Source: an uncultured Roseburia sp.
Lineage (GTDB): Bacteria; Bacillota; Clostridia; Lachnospirales; Lachnospiraceae
Assembly (NCBI GenBank): GCA_947564765.1
Contig: CANODN010000051.1
Span: 1-10,211 of the forward strand
Direction: 5' to 3'
Length of the DNA: 10,211 bases
Below, one piece after another: positions 1 through 7,050 of the stretch (positions are counted from its first letter, which is position 1; each line of letters starts with the position of its first letter). Below the pieces are notes generated by a model, which was given only the letters and a program-made list of their open reading frames with translations, was not told where the DNA came from and searched no databases. Both the position numbers and the translations under genes were made by a program.

Positions 1-247
1 ATATCTGAGAAAGAATGGACAAGCAAAGGCGGAAAAGAAGGCTGGAATAGGGAAGAATCGAATTTTTGGAAAGATGCCGTTCTTCCATCTCTTCTTTGGA
101 ATAAAAAGAGGCATTGATGTGTCCGTCTATCGTAAAGGAAGCATCCTTGGCAATGGTTGCCTCAGAAAGCAGGAAATGGTCGAAGATTTCACTGCATAAA
201 AGCTGGTTGATAAATGTTTTCTTGTCGGTAAGTTTTAAAGCAATCAA
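1..247 (-). CDS. Small hypothetical protein, DUF5721-like (C-terminus off window)
   Basis: Read on the minus strand from a TTG at 245-247, this frame stays open for 82 codons to the left edge. It begins LIALKLTDKKTFINQLL (first residue read as Met) and continues with FDHFLLSEATI and FTIDGHINASFY. The TTG start is chosen because GAGGTG (minus strand, 254-259) lies six bases upstream and the protein-like sequence begins right there; no in-frame ATG exists near it. The opening pattern (IALK.TD...F...LL....FD.FLL.EA....F.IDGH) resembles, from memory, small Lachnospiraceae proteins of the DUF5721 family, about 150-170 residues long, with no known function. There is no signal peptide or membrane segment in the visible part, so it is probably cytoplasmic. 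The gene is divergent from the lipoprotein gene. That it is a real gene is well supported; the family name is tentative. Confidence 0.75.
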   Translation of the reverse strand, partial: MIALKLTDKKTFINQLLCSEIFDHFLLSEATIAKDASFTIDGHINASFYSKEEMEERHLSKNSILPYSSLLFRLCLSILSQI

Positions 248-281
248 ATGAAACACCTCATAAATATAAAATAATAAATCT

Positions 282-311
282 ATTTTAACACACCTACTTT
301 GAAAAATCCAA
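282..311 (-). promoter_or_regulatory. Candidate sigma-A promoter for the leftward gene
   Basis: On the minus strand, TTGGAT (306-311) and TAAAAT (282-287) are separated by 18 bases. The -10 box lies about 35 bases upstream of the TTG start at 247. The region is AT-rich, so chance matches are easy. It overlaps the rightward candidate promoter at 298-326. Confidence 0.4.
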
Positions 312-326
312 ATAATATAGTAAAAT
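298..326 (+). promoter_or_regulatory. Candidate sigma-A promoter for the lipoprotein gene
   Basis: TTTGAA (298-303) and TAAAAT (321-326) are spaced by 17 bases, in the correct direction and about 75 bases upstream of the chosen start codon. The match is reasonable but lies in AT-rich DNA, so it rests on position and spacing only. Confidence 0.4.
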
Positions 327-401
327 AAGAAAATCAGAGGTAACAACAGTTTGGCCCAGGACGGACGACAACGGGAATGAGGCCGGAACATGGAGGAAAC
401 T

Positions 402-1661
402 GTGAAGAAAATAATGAAAAGGACGCTCTGTCTGATTTTATGCGCGGCTGCATTTGCGGATTTGCTGTCAGGATGCAGCTTTGCAGGATTTCATTTGGAA
501 ACGGAAGTGTTTCAGAGCGAAACAAAAACAAATATATCCAAACGGCCGGTTAAAAAGAGTAAGCCGGAAGAAAAAGTGCAGCAGGAGGCAGTGATCGAGA
601 CAGAAACAGAAGAAACCGGGGAGCCTGCAGAAACTGACCGGGAATCCTTTGGCAGAGAAGCAGATACGGCATATGCACAAAATTATGCATATTCGACGTT
701 AGCGGATACGGCCAAAGAGGTTTATCATGAAATCTTAACGGCAATACTGGAGCACAAGGAAAAAATAGAAGTTTCCACTCTGGAGGTGGATGTACTGGAA
801 GAGGCTTATCGGGCAATCTGTGCGGATTACGGCGGGTTGTACTGGGTATCCGGATATGTATATACACAGTACAGCAGGGGCGGTGAGCCGACAGGCATGG
901 AATTTCAGCCGAAATATACCATGGATGCCGATGAAAGGGAAGAGACACAGAAACAGATCGATGCATCGGTGGAGGAGCTGATGGCAGGGATTTCCCATCA
1001 GGATTCGGATTATACAAAGGCAAAATATGTATTTGAAATACTGGTACAGAATGTGGACTATGATGCTTCGGCGGAAAATAACCAGAATATCATCAGCGCT
1101 TTTTTGAACAGGGCTACCGTATGCCAGGGCTATGCCTGTGCAACGCAGTATCTGCTCCGGCTGCTTGGAATTCAGAGTGCGATTGTAACAGGCAATGCCA
1201 ACGGGGAATCTCATGCATGGAATCTGGTGCGTTTGGACGGTGAATATTATTATATGGATACGACCTGGGGGAATTCCAGATATTTAGACAGTTCCAGCCA
1301 AATGGAAAAATATGTAAATTACAATTATCTGGCGATCACCTCAGAAGAAATCAGCAGAACCCATATTTTGGATAACAGCTTCCAGCTGCCGGAATGTACC
1401 CATATGGAAGATAATTATTTTATAAAAGAAAAGCGCTATTTTGAAGAATGGAATCCGGAAGGCATAGGAGCATTGCTGACAGAATCATGGAATGCAGGCG
1501 GCGGAGACGTTGCAGTAAAATTTGCTTCCCACGATTTATATGAGCAGGCGCTGAAATATTTTATCACAGATCAGCATATTGCAGATTATTGTGAAAATAT
1601 TTCTTCGGTTTTTTATTTGGAGGATAAAGAGCTGTATGTGCTGACATTTCATTTTTTATAG
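402..1661 (+). CDS. Lipoprotein with transglutaminase-like domain
   Basis: A predicted exported lipoprotein of 419 residues. A basic start (KKIMKRT) and hydrophobic stretch lead to the lipobox LLSGC, with Cys25 as the lipidated residue. A Glu/Thr/Lys-rich, probably flexible linker follows to about residue 90. The C-terminal half carries a transglutaminase-like fold with a visible triad: Cys241 in TVCQGYA, His271 in ESHAWN and Asp286 in YYMDTTW. Such domains act as cysteine proteases, amidases or transglutaminases on the cell surface; the substrate here is unknown. I chose the GTG at 402 because GGAGG (392-396) sits five bases upstream and it gives a clean signal peptide. The ATG at 390 is in frame, has only a weak GAGG before it and adds MEET, which is acidic; the ATG at 414 is 17 bases from the SD. 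The gene lies 111 bases upstream of scfA, which has its own promoter, so coregulation is not shown. Confidence 0.85.
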   Translation: MKKIMKRTLCLILCAAAFADLLSGCSFAGFHLETEVFQSETKTNISKRPVKKSKPEEKVQQEAVIETETEETGEPAETDRESFGREADTAYAQNYAYSTLADTAKEVYHEILTAILEHKEKIEVSTLEVDVLEEAYRAICADYGGLYWVSGYVYTQYSRGGEPTGMEFQPKYTMDADEREETQKQIDASVEELMAGISHQDSDYTKAKYVFEILVQNVDYDASAENNQNIISAFLNRATVCQGYACATQYLLRLLGIQSAIVTGNANGESHAWNLVRLDGEYYYMDTTWGNSRYLDSSSQMEKYVNYNYLAITSEEISRTHILDNSFQLPECTHMEDNYFIKEKRYFEEWNPEGIGALLTESWNAGGGDVAVKFASHDLYEQALKYFITDQHIADYCENISSVFYLEDKELYVLTFHFL

Positions 1662-1691
1662 CTTTTGGCACTATTTTTGCGATAAAAATGC

Positions 1692-1720
1692 TTTTCATAT
1701 GAGAATACTTGTGATATAAT
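1692..1720 (+). promoter_or_regulatory. Promoter of the SCIFF gene (extended -10)
   Basis: A perfect TATAAT at 1715-1720 is preceded by TGA (TGn, extended -10). TTTTCA (1692-1697) lies 17 bases upstream as a four-of-six -35 box. It is about 50 bases before the scfA ATG, within the non-coding stretch after the lipoprotein gene. This is the best promoter match in the window and suggests strong vegetative transcription of scfA and perhaps the genes behind it. Confidence 0.7.
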
Positions 1721-1772
1721 ATTCTGCGAATATGAATCGAGTGGGTTCAATAAATAGAAAAGGAGATTTATT

Positions 1773-1916
1773 ATGAAACATATCAAAACCTTAAATACAA
1801 GAAAATTACAGAATACCATTAAGACCGGCGGCTGCGGCGAATGCCAGACTTCTTGCCAGTCTGCATGCAAGACTTCCTGTACCGTAGGGAATCAGACTTG
1901 TGAGCATAGTAAATAG
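1773..1916 (+). CDS. scfA: Six-cysteine ranthipeptide precursor SCIFF
   Basis: A 47-residue peptide starting MKHIKTLNTRKLQNTIKTGG, with AGGAG (1761-1765) seven bases upstream. The N-terminal 20 residues are the conserved SCIFF leader-like region. The core holds six cysteines at positions 21, 24, 28, 32, 36 and 43 in the pattern CGECQTSCQSACKTSC...C, which is the definition of SCIFF (six cysteines in forty-five residues). Work on the family (maturases Tte1186 and CteB) showed a thioether from Cys32 to Thr37; both residues are present here at the same numbering. The peptide is classed as a ranthipeptide (a RiPP with non-alpha thioethers), and SCIFF products have been linked to quorum-type signalling in some clostridia. 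The maturase gene follows 137 bases downstream beyond a hairpin. Identification is near certain; the role of the product in this organism is unknown. Confidence 0.97.
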   Translation: MKHIKTLNTRKLQNTIKTGGCGECQTSCQSACKTSCTVGNQTCEHSK

Positions 1917-1941
1917 AAGCTTTGACTATGATTACATATAC

Positions 1942-1975
1942 GGCCGCGCGCACAGCGTGCGGTCATTTGTTCGTT
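1942..1975 (+). terminator. GC-rich hairpin between scfA and scfB (attenuator or stabiliser)
   Basis: GGCCGCGCGC (1942-1951), loop ACA, and GCGTGCGGTC (1955-1964) form a ten-base-pair stem with two G-T wobbles. The run ATTTGTTCGTT that follows is U-rich but interrupted. It sits 25 bases after the scfA stop and 89 bases before the scfB start. The weak U tract suggests partial termination, or an RNA 3' end that stabilises the scfA message, rather than full termination. Function is inferred from shape and place only. Confidence 0.6.
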
Positions 1976-2053
1976 ATATACGGTGAGAGAATAGTACCTG
2001 TCATAGAATGAACGATAACAAAAGGATAAAATAGGAAGCGAGGAAGTATTGCA

Positions 2054-3409
2054 GTGGTTCATCAGTACAAAAATAACGGCTATAATATTGTTCTGGATGT
2101 AAACAGCGGTGCAGTCCATGTGGTAGATGATGCGGCATATGACGTGATTGCTTTGTGGGAATCCCATACAAAGGATGAGATCATAGAGAAGCTGCAGTCT
2201 GATTATGATACGGAGCAGATCAAAGAAGCAATTGAGGAAACAGCTTCCCTGGAAATGGATGGCATTCTTTTTACCAAAGATGCATATGAGGGGATTGTTC
2301 CGAAGAGACAGCAGACTGTCGTGAAGGCATTGTGTCTGCATATTGCCCATGACTGTAATTTAAAGTGCCGGTATTGTTTTGCAGATGAAGGGGAATACCA
2401 TGGCAGAAAGGCTCTGATGTCTTATGAAACCGGAAAAGCAGCGCTTGATTTTTTAATTGCCAATTCTGCGAACCGCAGGAATCTGGAGGTGGATTTTTTT
2501 GGCGGTGAGCCGACGCTGAATTTCCAGGTGGTAAAAGATTTGGTGGCATACGGGAGGCAGCAGGAGAAACGCTTTGATAAGAAGTTCCGTTTCACACTGA
2601 CCACCAATGGCGTGCTGTTAAATGATGAGATTATGGAGTTTGCCAACCGGGAAATGGCAAATGTGGTGCTCAGCATAGACGGCCGTAAGGAAGTCAACGA
2701 CAAGATGCGTCCCTTTGCAAACGGCAGTGGCAGCTATGATCTGATCGTGCCGAAGTTTCAGAAGCTTGCAGAGAGCAGAAACCAGAGAGACTATTATGTC
2801 AGAGGTACGTTTACGCACCATAATCTGGATTTTTCCGAAGATGTGCTGCATTTGGCAGATCTTGGATTTAAACAGATTTCCATAGAGCCGGTAGTGGCGC
2901 AGCCGGAGGATGATTATGCGATCCGGGAGGAAGATCTGCCACAGCTGTTCGAGGAATATGATAAGCTGGCGAAGGAAATGGTGAAACGGCATAAATATGG
3001 AGATGATTTCAATTTTTTCCATTTTATGATAGATTTAGAGGGAGGGCCCTGTGTGTTTAAGCGGCTTTCGGGCTGCGGTTCAGGAACAGAGTATCTTGCG
3101 GTTACACCCTGGGGAGACCTCTATCCATGCCATCAGTTTGTAGGCAATGAAAAGTTCTGTATGGGCAATGTCACGGAAGGGGTTACCAACACCTGTCTGC
3201 AGGAGGAATTTAAAGGCTGTAACGTCTATTCCAAAGAAAAATGCCAAAACTGTTTTGCAAAATTTTACTGCAGCGGCGGCTGTGCGGCAAATTCTTACAA
3301 TTTCCATGGAGACATTCATAACGCCTATGATATCGGATGTGCATTACAGAAGAAACGTGTAGAGTGCGCTATTATGATAAAAGCGGCAGAAGCATTTGGA
3401 ACAGAGTAA
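2054..3409 (+). CDS. scfB: SCIFF maturase, thioether-forming radical SAM/SPASM enzyme
   Basis: A 451-residue radical SAM enzyme that converts SCIFF by linking a cysteine sulfur to a threonine carbon. It uses S-adenosylmethionine and Fe-S clusters and acts in the cytoplasm. Residues 1 to about 80 (VHQYKNNGYNIVLDVNSG..., VHVVDD) form the RiPP recognition element seen in the CteB structure, which binds the leader. The 4Fe-4S motif CNLKCRYC has Cys101, Cys105 and Cys108; FFGGEP is the usual SAM-binding glycine motif. The C-terminal SPASM region has the auxiliary-cluster cysteines, including Cys333, Cys341 and Cys359 (PCHQF), then CQNCFAKFYCSGGC. The start is a GTG with AGGAAG (2041-2046) seven bases upstream, and it yields the family-typical beginning; length is normal for CteB-type enzymes. 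It follows scfA and is 18 bases from secDF, so an operon is likely. Confidence 0.97.
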   Translation: MVHQYKNNGYNIVLDVNSGAVHVVDDAAYDVIALWESHTKDEIIEKLQSDYDTEQIKEAIEETASLEMDGILFTKDAYEGIVPKRQQTVVKALCLHIAHDCNLKCRYCFADEGEYHGRKALMSYETGKAALDFLIANSANRRNLEVDFFGGEPTLNFQVVKDLVAYGRQQEKRFDKKFRFTLTTNGVLLNDEIMEFANREMANVVLSIDGRKEVNDKMRPFANGSGSYDLIVPKFQKLAESRNQRDYYVRGTFTHHNLDFSEDVLHLADLGFKQISIEPVVAQPEDDYAIREEDLPQLFEEYDKLAKEMVKRHKYGDDFNFFHFMIDLEGGPCVFKRLSGCGSGTEYLAVTPWGDLYPCHQFVGNEKFCMGNVTEGVTNTCLQEEFKGCNVYSKEKCQNCFAKFYCSGGCAANSYNFHGDIHNAYDIGCALQKKRVECAIMIKAAEAFGTE

Positions 3410-3427
3410 AAGAAAGGAAGAAACGAG

Positions 3428-5602
3428 ATGAAGAACAAATTCAGTAAAGGTCAGGGCTGTGCGATGCTCTTAGTAATTGCCCTGGTTCTTGGAGGACTTG
3501 CATATTATGCATCCATCATTCTTTCTTCTACCGGAATCGGTGAGGATAAGAGTATTAAACTGGGCCTGGATCTGGCCGGAGGTGTCAGCATCACTTATCA
3601 GGTGGATGAAGACGGTTTCACGGACGAAGAAGTCAGTGATACGATTTATAAGCTGCAGAAGCGTGTGGAAGCGTATAGTACAGAGGCAGTGGTTTACAGA
3701 GAAGGCGATGACCGTATTACGGTTGAAATTCCCGGCGTAACAGACGCCAATGCAATTTTGGAGGAGCTTGGAAAGCCGGGTTCCCTGGAATTCCAGACAC
3801 CGGACGGAGAAGCTTTTCTGACCGGCGATATGATTGAAGATGCCCAGGCCGGTTCATTGAAAAACGAAATGGGCAACAATGAGTTTGTGGTAGATCTGAC
3901 ATTTACATCAGAAGGCGCTCAGGTGTTTGGCGAAGTAACTTCCGCAAATGTAGGTAACGTACTGCCGATCGTATACGATGGCGAGGTGATCAGCAATCCG
4001 GAAGTACAGCAGGCGATTACCGGAGGAACAGCACAGATCACAAAGATCGGTTCTTTTGAGGAGGCAGAGGTGTTGGCTTCCAATATCCGTATCGGTTCTC
4101 TTTCCCTGCAGTTAAGCGAGCTGCGTTCCAACGTGGTAGGTGCACAGCTGGGAAACGATGCAATCTCTTCCAGTTTAAAAGCGGCAGCGATCGGCCTGAT
4201 CATTGTTATGCTGTTTATGATGATCGTATATTTTGTACCGGGTGTTGCAGCTTCTATTGCACTTGCAATTTATACCTGTATGGTAATTGCGACCTTATAT
4301 CTGTTTGAGATTACATTGACATTGCCGGGTATCGCAGGTATTATTCTCTCCATTGGTATGGCGGTAGATGCGAATGTTATTATATTTGCCCGTATCCGTG
4401 AGGAAATTGCCAGCGGTAAATCCGTAGGTTCATCAATTAATATAGGATTTAAGAAAGCGCTTTCTGCAATTGTTGACGGAAACGTAACAACGTTGATTGC
4501 AGCAGCAGTGCTTTACCTGTTTGGTTCCGGCTCTGTAAAGGGCTTTGCCAGCACACTGGCGATCGGTATTATCCTTTCCATGTTTACGGCACTGGTGATT
4601 ACAAGATTGATCTTAAATGCATTGTATGCATTGGGACTGCAGGATACGAAATATTTTGGAAAAGGAAAAGTGTTAAAGACACTGCATTTGGTTGAGAGAA
4701 GAATGATTCTCTTTGGTATTTCCATTGTGATCATTGCAGCAGGATTTGTGGCAATGGGTGTTCACGGTTCCAATGGCAATGCCTTGAATTACAGCCTTGA
4801 TTTTATAGGCGGTACTTCTACAACCGTACCTTTTGAAAAGGATTATACGATTGAAGAAATTGATTCCGAACTGGTTCCGCTGGTAGAGGGAGTGACAGGA
4901 GACAGTGATGTCCAGACAACTCAGGTACAGGGAACCAATCAGATTATTTTTAAGACACGGACACTTTCTTTAAGTGAACGAGAAGCTTTGAATAAGGTAT
5001 TTGTAGATAATTATAATGTAAACGAAGATGAAATCCAGTCAGAGAGCATCAGCTCTGCGATCAGCTCGGAGATGCGTGCAGATGCAGTAAAAGCGGTTTT
5101 GATTGCTGTTATTTGTATGTTGATCTATATCTGGTTCCGTTTCAGTGATGCCAGATTTGCAGTCAGCGCAATTCTTGCTTTGGGCCATGACGTATTAGTC
5201 GTGCTTACCTGTTATGCAGTCATGCGTATTTCTGTAGGCAGTACATTTATTGCCTGTATGCTGACGATTATCGGTTATTCGATTAATGATACGATTGTTA
5301 TTTTCGATCGAATTCGTGAGAATATGAAGTTGAAGAAGGTGAAGGATGCCAATGCTCTGTGCGAAGTTTCCAATGTCAGTCTGACACAGACACTGAGCCG
5401 AAGCATCAATACTTCCATTACCACATTTATCATGGTATTCATGCTGTGGTTACTGGGAGTTGCGACGATCCGTGATTTCTCATTGCCGCTTATGGTAGGT
5501 TTGATCAGTGGATCTTATTCATCCGTTTGTGTTGCTACACAGCTGTGGTTTGTATTTAAACGAAAAGTCGGAAAGAATAAAATTGCAGATGTTGCAAATT
5601 AA
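3428..5602 (+). CDS. secDF: Fused protein translocase subunit SecDF
   Basis: A 724-residue fusion of SecD and SecF, as in Bacillus. It is an RND-like membrane protein that helps the SecYEG channel release exported proteins using the ion gradient. SecD half: first membrane segment about 11-32, motif LGLDLAGG (45-52), extracytoplasmic P1 region to about 240, then a membrane bundle about 248-400 with AVDANVIIFARIREE (Asp314). Most SecD proteins have Glu where this one has Ala, as in IFERIREE. SecF half: membrane segment about 426-445, LDFIGGT (Asp458), an external domain, then a membrane bundle about 556-710 with SINDTIVIFDRIREN (Asp621). The paired conserved aspartates needed for ion coupling are kept. 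AGGAAG lies seven bases before the ATG. Being 18 bases behind scfB suggests cotranscription; a terminator follows at 5638. Confidence 0.96.
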   Translation: MKNKFSKGQGCAMLLVIALVLGGLAYYASIILSSTGIGEDKSIKLGLDLAGGVSITYQVDEDGFTDEEVSDTIYKLQKRVEAYSTEAVVYREGDDRITVEIPGVTDANAILEELGKPGSLEFQTPDGEAFLTGDMIEDAQAGSLKNEMGNNEFVVDLTFTSEGAQVFGEVTSANVGNVLPIVYDGEVISNPEVQQAITGGTAQITKIGSFEEAEVLASNIRIGSLSLQLSELRSNVVGAQLGNDAISSSLKAAAIGLIIVMLFMMIVYFVPGVAASIALAIYTCMVIATLYLFEITLTLPGIAGIILSIGMAVDANVIIFARIREEIASGKSVGSSINIGFKKALSAIVDGNVTTLIAAAVLYLFGSGSVKGFASTLAIGIILSMFTALVITRLILNALYALGLQDTKYFGKGKVLKTLHLVERRMILFGISIVIIAAGFVAMGVHGSNGNALNYSLDFIGGTSTTVPFEKDYTIEEIDSELVPLVEGVTGDSDVQTTQVQGTNQIIFKTRTLSLSEREALNKVFVDNYNVNEDEIQSESISSAISSEMRADAVKAVLIAVICMLIYIWFRFSDARFAVSAILALGHDVLVVLTCYAVMRISVGSTFIACMLTIIGYSINDTIVIFDRIRENMKLKKVKDANALCEVSNVSLTQTLSRSINTSITTFIMVFMLWLLGVATIRDFSLPLMVGLISGSYSSVCVATQLWFVFKRKVGKNKIADVAN

Positions 5603-5637
5603 TAGAATTGTATCATAGAGATCAAGGAATACTAGAT

Positions 5638-5668
5638 AACTGCCGAGGGAGACTTCGGCAGTTTTTCT
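5638..5668 (+). terminator. Intrinsic terminator after secDF
   Basis: AACTGCCGA (5638-5646) pairs perfectly with TCGGCAGTT (5655-5663) around an eight-base loop, and the run TTTTT(C)T overlaps and follows the right arm. It lies 35 bases after the secDF stop and 24 bases before the MATE start. It should end the scf-secDF transcript, although its closeness to the next gene leaves room for read-through or attenuation. Confidence 0.88.
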
Positions 5669-5692
5669 GTATTGAGATAGGAGGAATTTTAA

Positions 5693-7024
5693 ATGAAAAA
5701 TATACAGCTTTCGGAGCATTTTTCTTATCAGAAGCTGTTCCGCTTTACATTACCGTCGATCGCTATGATGATTTTTACATCAATTTACGGTGTAGTAGAT
5801 GGTTTATTTGTTTCAAATTTTGTGGGAAAAACACCCTTTGCCGCAATTAATTTTATCATGCCTTTTCTGCAGATTCTGGGCACGGTGGGATTTATGTTCG
5901 GTACAGGAGGCAGCGCATTGATTGCAAAAACGCTGGGAGAAGGCAATAAAGAAAAGGCAAAAGAGCTGTTTTCCTTGTTTATTTATGTGACAACCGTCAG
6001 CGGAGTTGTGATTGGTATTATTGGAATTTTATGTATCCGTCCGATTGCCTTTGCTTTGGGAGCAGAAGGAGAATTGCTGGAAAACTGTGTTGTGTATGGA
6101 AGGTGGGTGCTTCTGGCAATGCCGTTTTTTATGCTGCAGTTTGAATTCCAAAGCTTTTTTTCGACGGCAGAAAAGCCGCATCTTGGTCTATTTGTAACCG
6201 TTGCGTCAGGCGTTATGAATATGATATTAGATGCGCTTTTTATGAAAGTGTTTGCATGGGGACTTGTGGGCGCTGCGGCTGCAACGGCAATCAGCCAGTC
6301 GGCCGGAGCAATTATCGCACTGGTTTATTTTATCCGTCCCAATACAAGTCTGCTGCAGCTGACAAGGACAAGGTTTGACGGCAGTGCATTGATTAAGGCC
6401 TCGATCAATGGTTCTTCAGAGCTGATGTCCGGTATTTCCATGTCTCTTGTCAGTATGCTGTATAATATGCAGCTGATGAAATATGCCGGTGAGAGCGGCG
6501 TTGCGGCATATGGAGTGCTGATGTATGTAGGGATGATCTTTTTCTCGGCATTTATCGGATATTCTGTGGGAACGGCGCCTGTAATCGGTTTTCATTACGG
6601 CGCGGGAAATCATGCAGAGTTAAAAAGTCTTTTGAAAAAGAGCTTTGTGATCATCGGAGGCTTTTCATTGTGTATGTTTGCAGCCTCCGAGATTCTGGCA
6701 ATGCCGCTGGCAAGGATTTTTGTCGGATATGACAGGGAGCTGCTGAATTTAACACTGCGGGGATTTCGGATTTTTTCTTTTTCTTTTCTTCTGGCAGGAG
6801 TTCCGATTTTTGGTTCCTCATTTTTTACGGCACTCAGTAACGGGCTGATTTCGGCGCTGATCTCATTTTTGCGCACGCTTGTTTTTCAGGTAGCAGCAGT
6901 GTTGGTATTCCCGGTATTTCTTGCTATTGATGGAATCTGGATCTCCATATCGGCGGCGGAATTTATGGCAGTACTGATTACGGCGTTTTTCCTCGTTAAG
7001 ATGAGAAGGAAATATCATTATTAA
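5693..7024 (+). CDS. MATE family multidrug/cation efflux transporter
   Basis: A 443-residue membrane protein with about twelve hydrophobic segments and no periplasmic domain, the usual size for the MATE family. Conserved features are VVDGLFVSNFVG (34-45) in the first helix region, GTGGSALIAKTLGEGN (70-85) after the second, and the related second-half segment GTAPVIGFHYGAGN near residues 290-305. MATE pumps expel drugs, metabolites or other organic molecules using a sodium or proton gradient; the sequence looks closest to the MepA/DinF-like Gram-positive branch, but the substrate cannot be read from it. A perfect AGGAGG (5679-5684) lies eight bases before the ATG. There is no convincing promoter between the secDF terminator and the gene, so it may depend on read-through or on a promoter overlapping the terminator. 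It converges with the next gene. Confidence 0.93.
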   Translation: MKNIQLSEHFSYQKLFRFTLPSIAMMIFTSIYGVVDGLFVSNFVGKTPFAAINFIMPFLQILGTVGFMFGTGGSALIAKTLGEGNKEKAKELFSLFIYVTTVSGVVIGIIGILCIRPIAFALGAEGELLENCVVYGRWVLLAMPFFMLQFEFQSFFSTAEKPHLGLFVTVASGVMNMILDALFMKVFAWGLVGAAAATAISQSAGAIIALVYFIRPNTSLLQLTRTRFDGSALIKASINGSSELMSGISMSLVSMLYNMQLMKYAGESGVAAYGVLMYVGMIFFSAFIGYSVGTAPVIGFHYGAGNHAELKSLLKKSFVIIGGFSLCMFAASEILAMPLARIFVGYDRELLNLTLRGFRIFSFSFLLAGVPIFGSSFFTALSNGLISALISFLRTLVFQVAAVLVFPVFLAIDGIWISISAAEFMAVLITAFFLVKMRRKYHY

Positions 7025-7050
7025 AAGAGCATTCCGTTAAGTCGGGATGC
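7022..7050 (-). terminator. Intrinsic terminator of the SleC-like gene, stem includes its stop codon
   Basis: Read on the minus strand, GCATCCCG (7043-7050) pairs with CGGAATGC (7029-7036) over a six-base loop with one G-T wobble, followed by TCTTTTA. The left arm lies inside the last codons and the loop contains the TAA stop (7037-7039). On the plus strand the hairpin has no T run after it, so it serves mainly the minus-strand gene. Confidence 0.65.

Noticed and set aside
550..1214. Long minus-strand open frames (157 and 159 codons) opposite the lipoprotein gene
   Set aside because: They lie fully inside a gene with a signal peptide, lipobox and catalytic triad; their translations are rich in Pro, Cys and Ile without domain-like pattern and they lack suitable RBSs.
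1673..1689. Possible terminator hairpin after the lipoprotein gene (ATTTTT ... AAAAAT)
   Set aside because: The stem is only A-T pairs over a five-base loop with no GC core, so it is unlikely to terminate transcription; it also lies immediately before the scfA promoter.
1773..1916. Reading the six-cysteine peptide as a metallothionein or lantibiotic precursor
   Set aside because: Leader, cysteine spacing and the adjacent radical SAM/SPASM maturase fit SCIFF exactly; no LanB, LanC or LanM gene is present.
1967..1995. Separate promoter for scfB (TTTGTTC with an AATAGT-like -10)
   Set aside because: The boxes match poorly and the spacing only works by choosing weak hexamers; read-through from the scfA promoter explains expression better.
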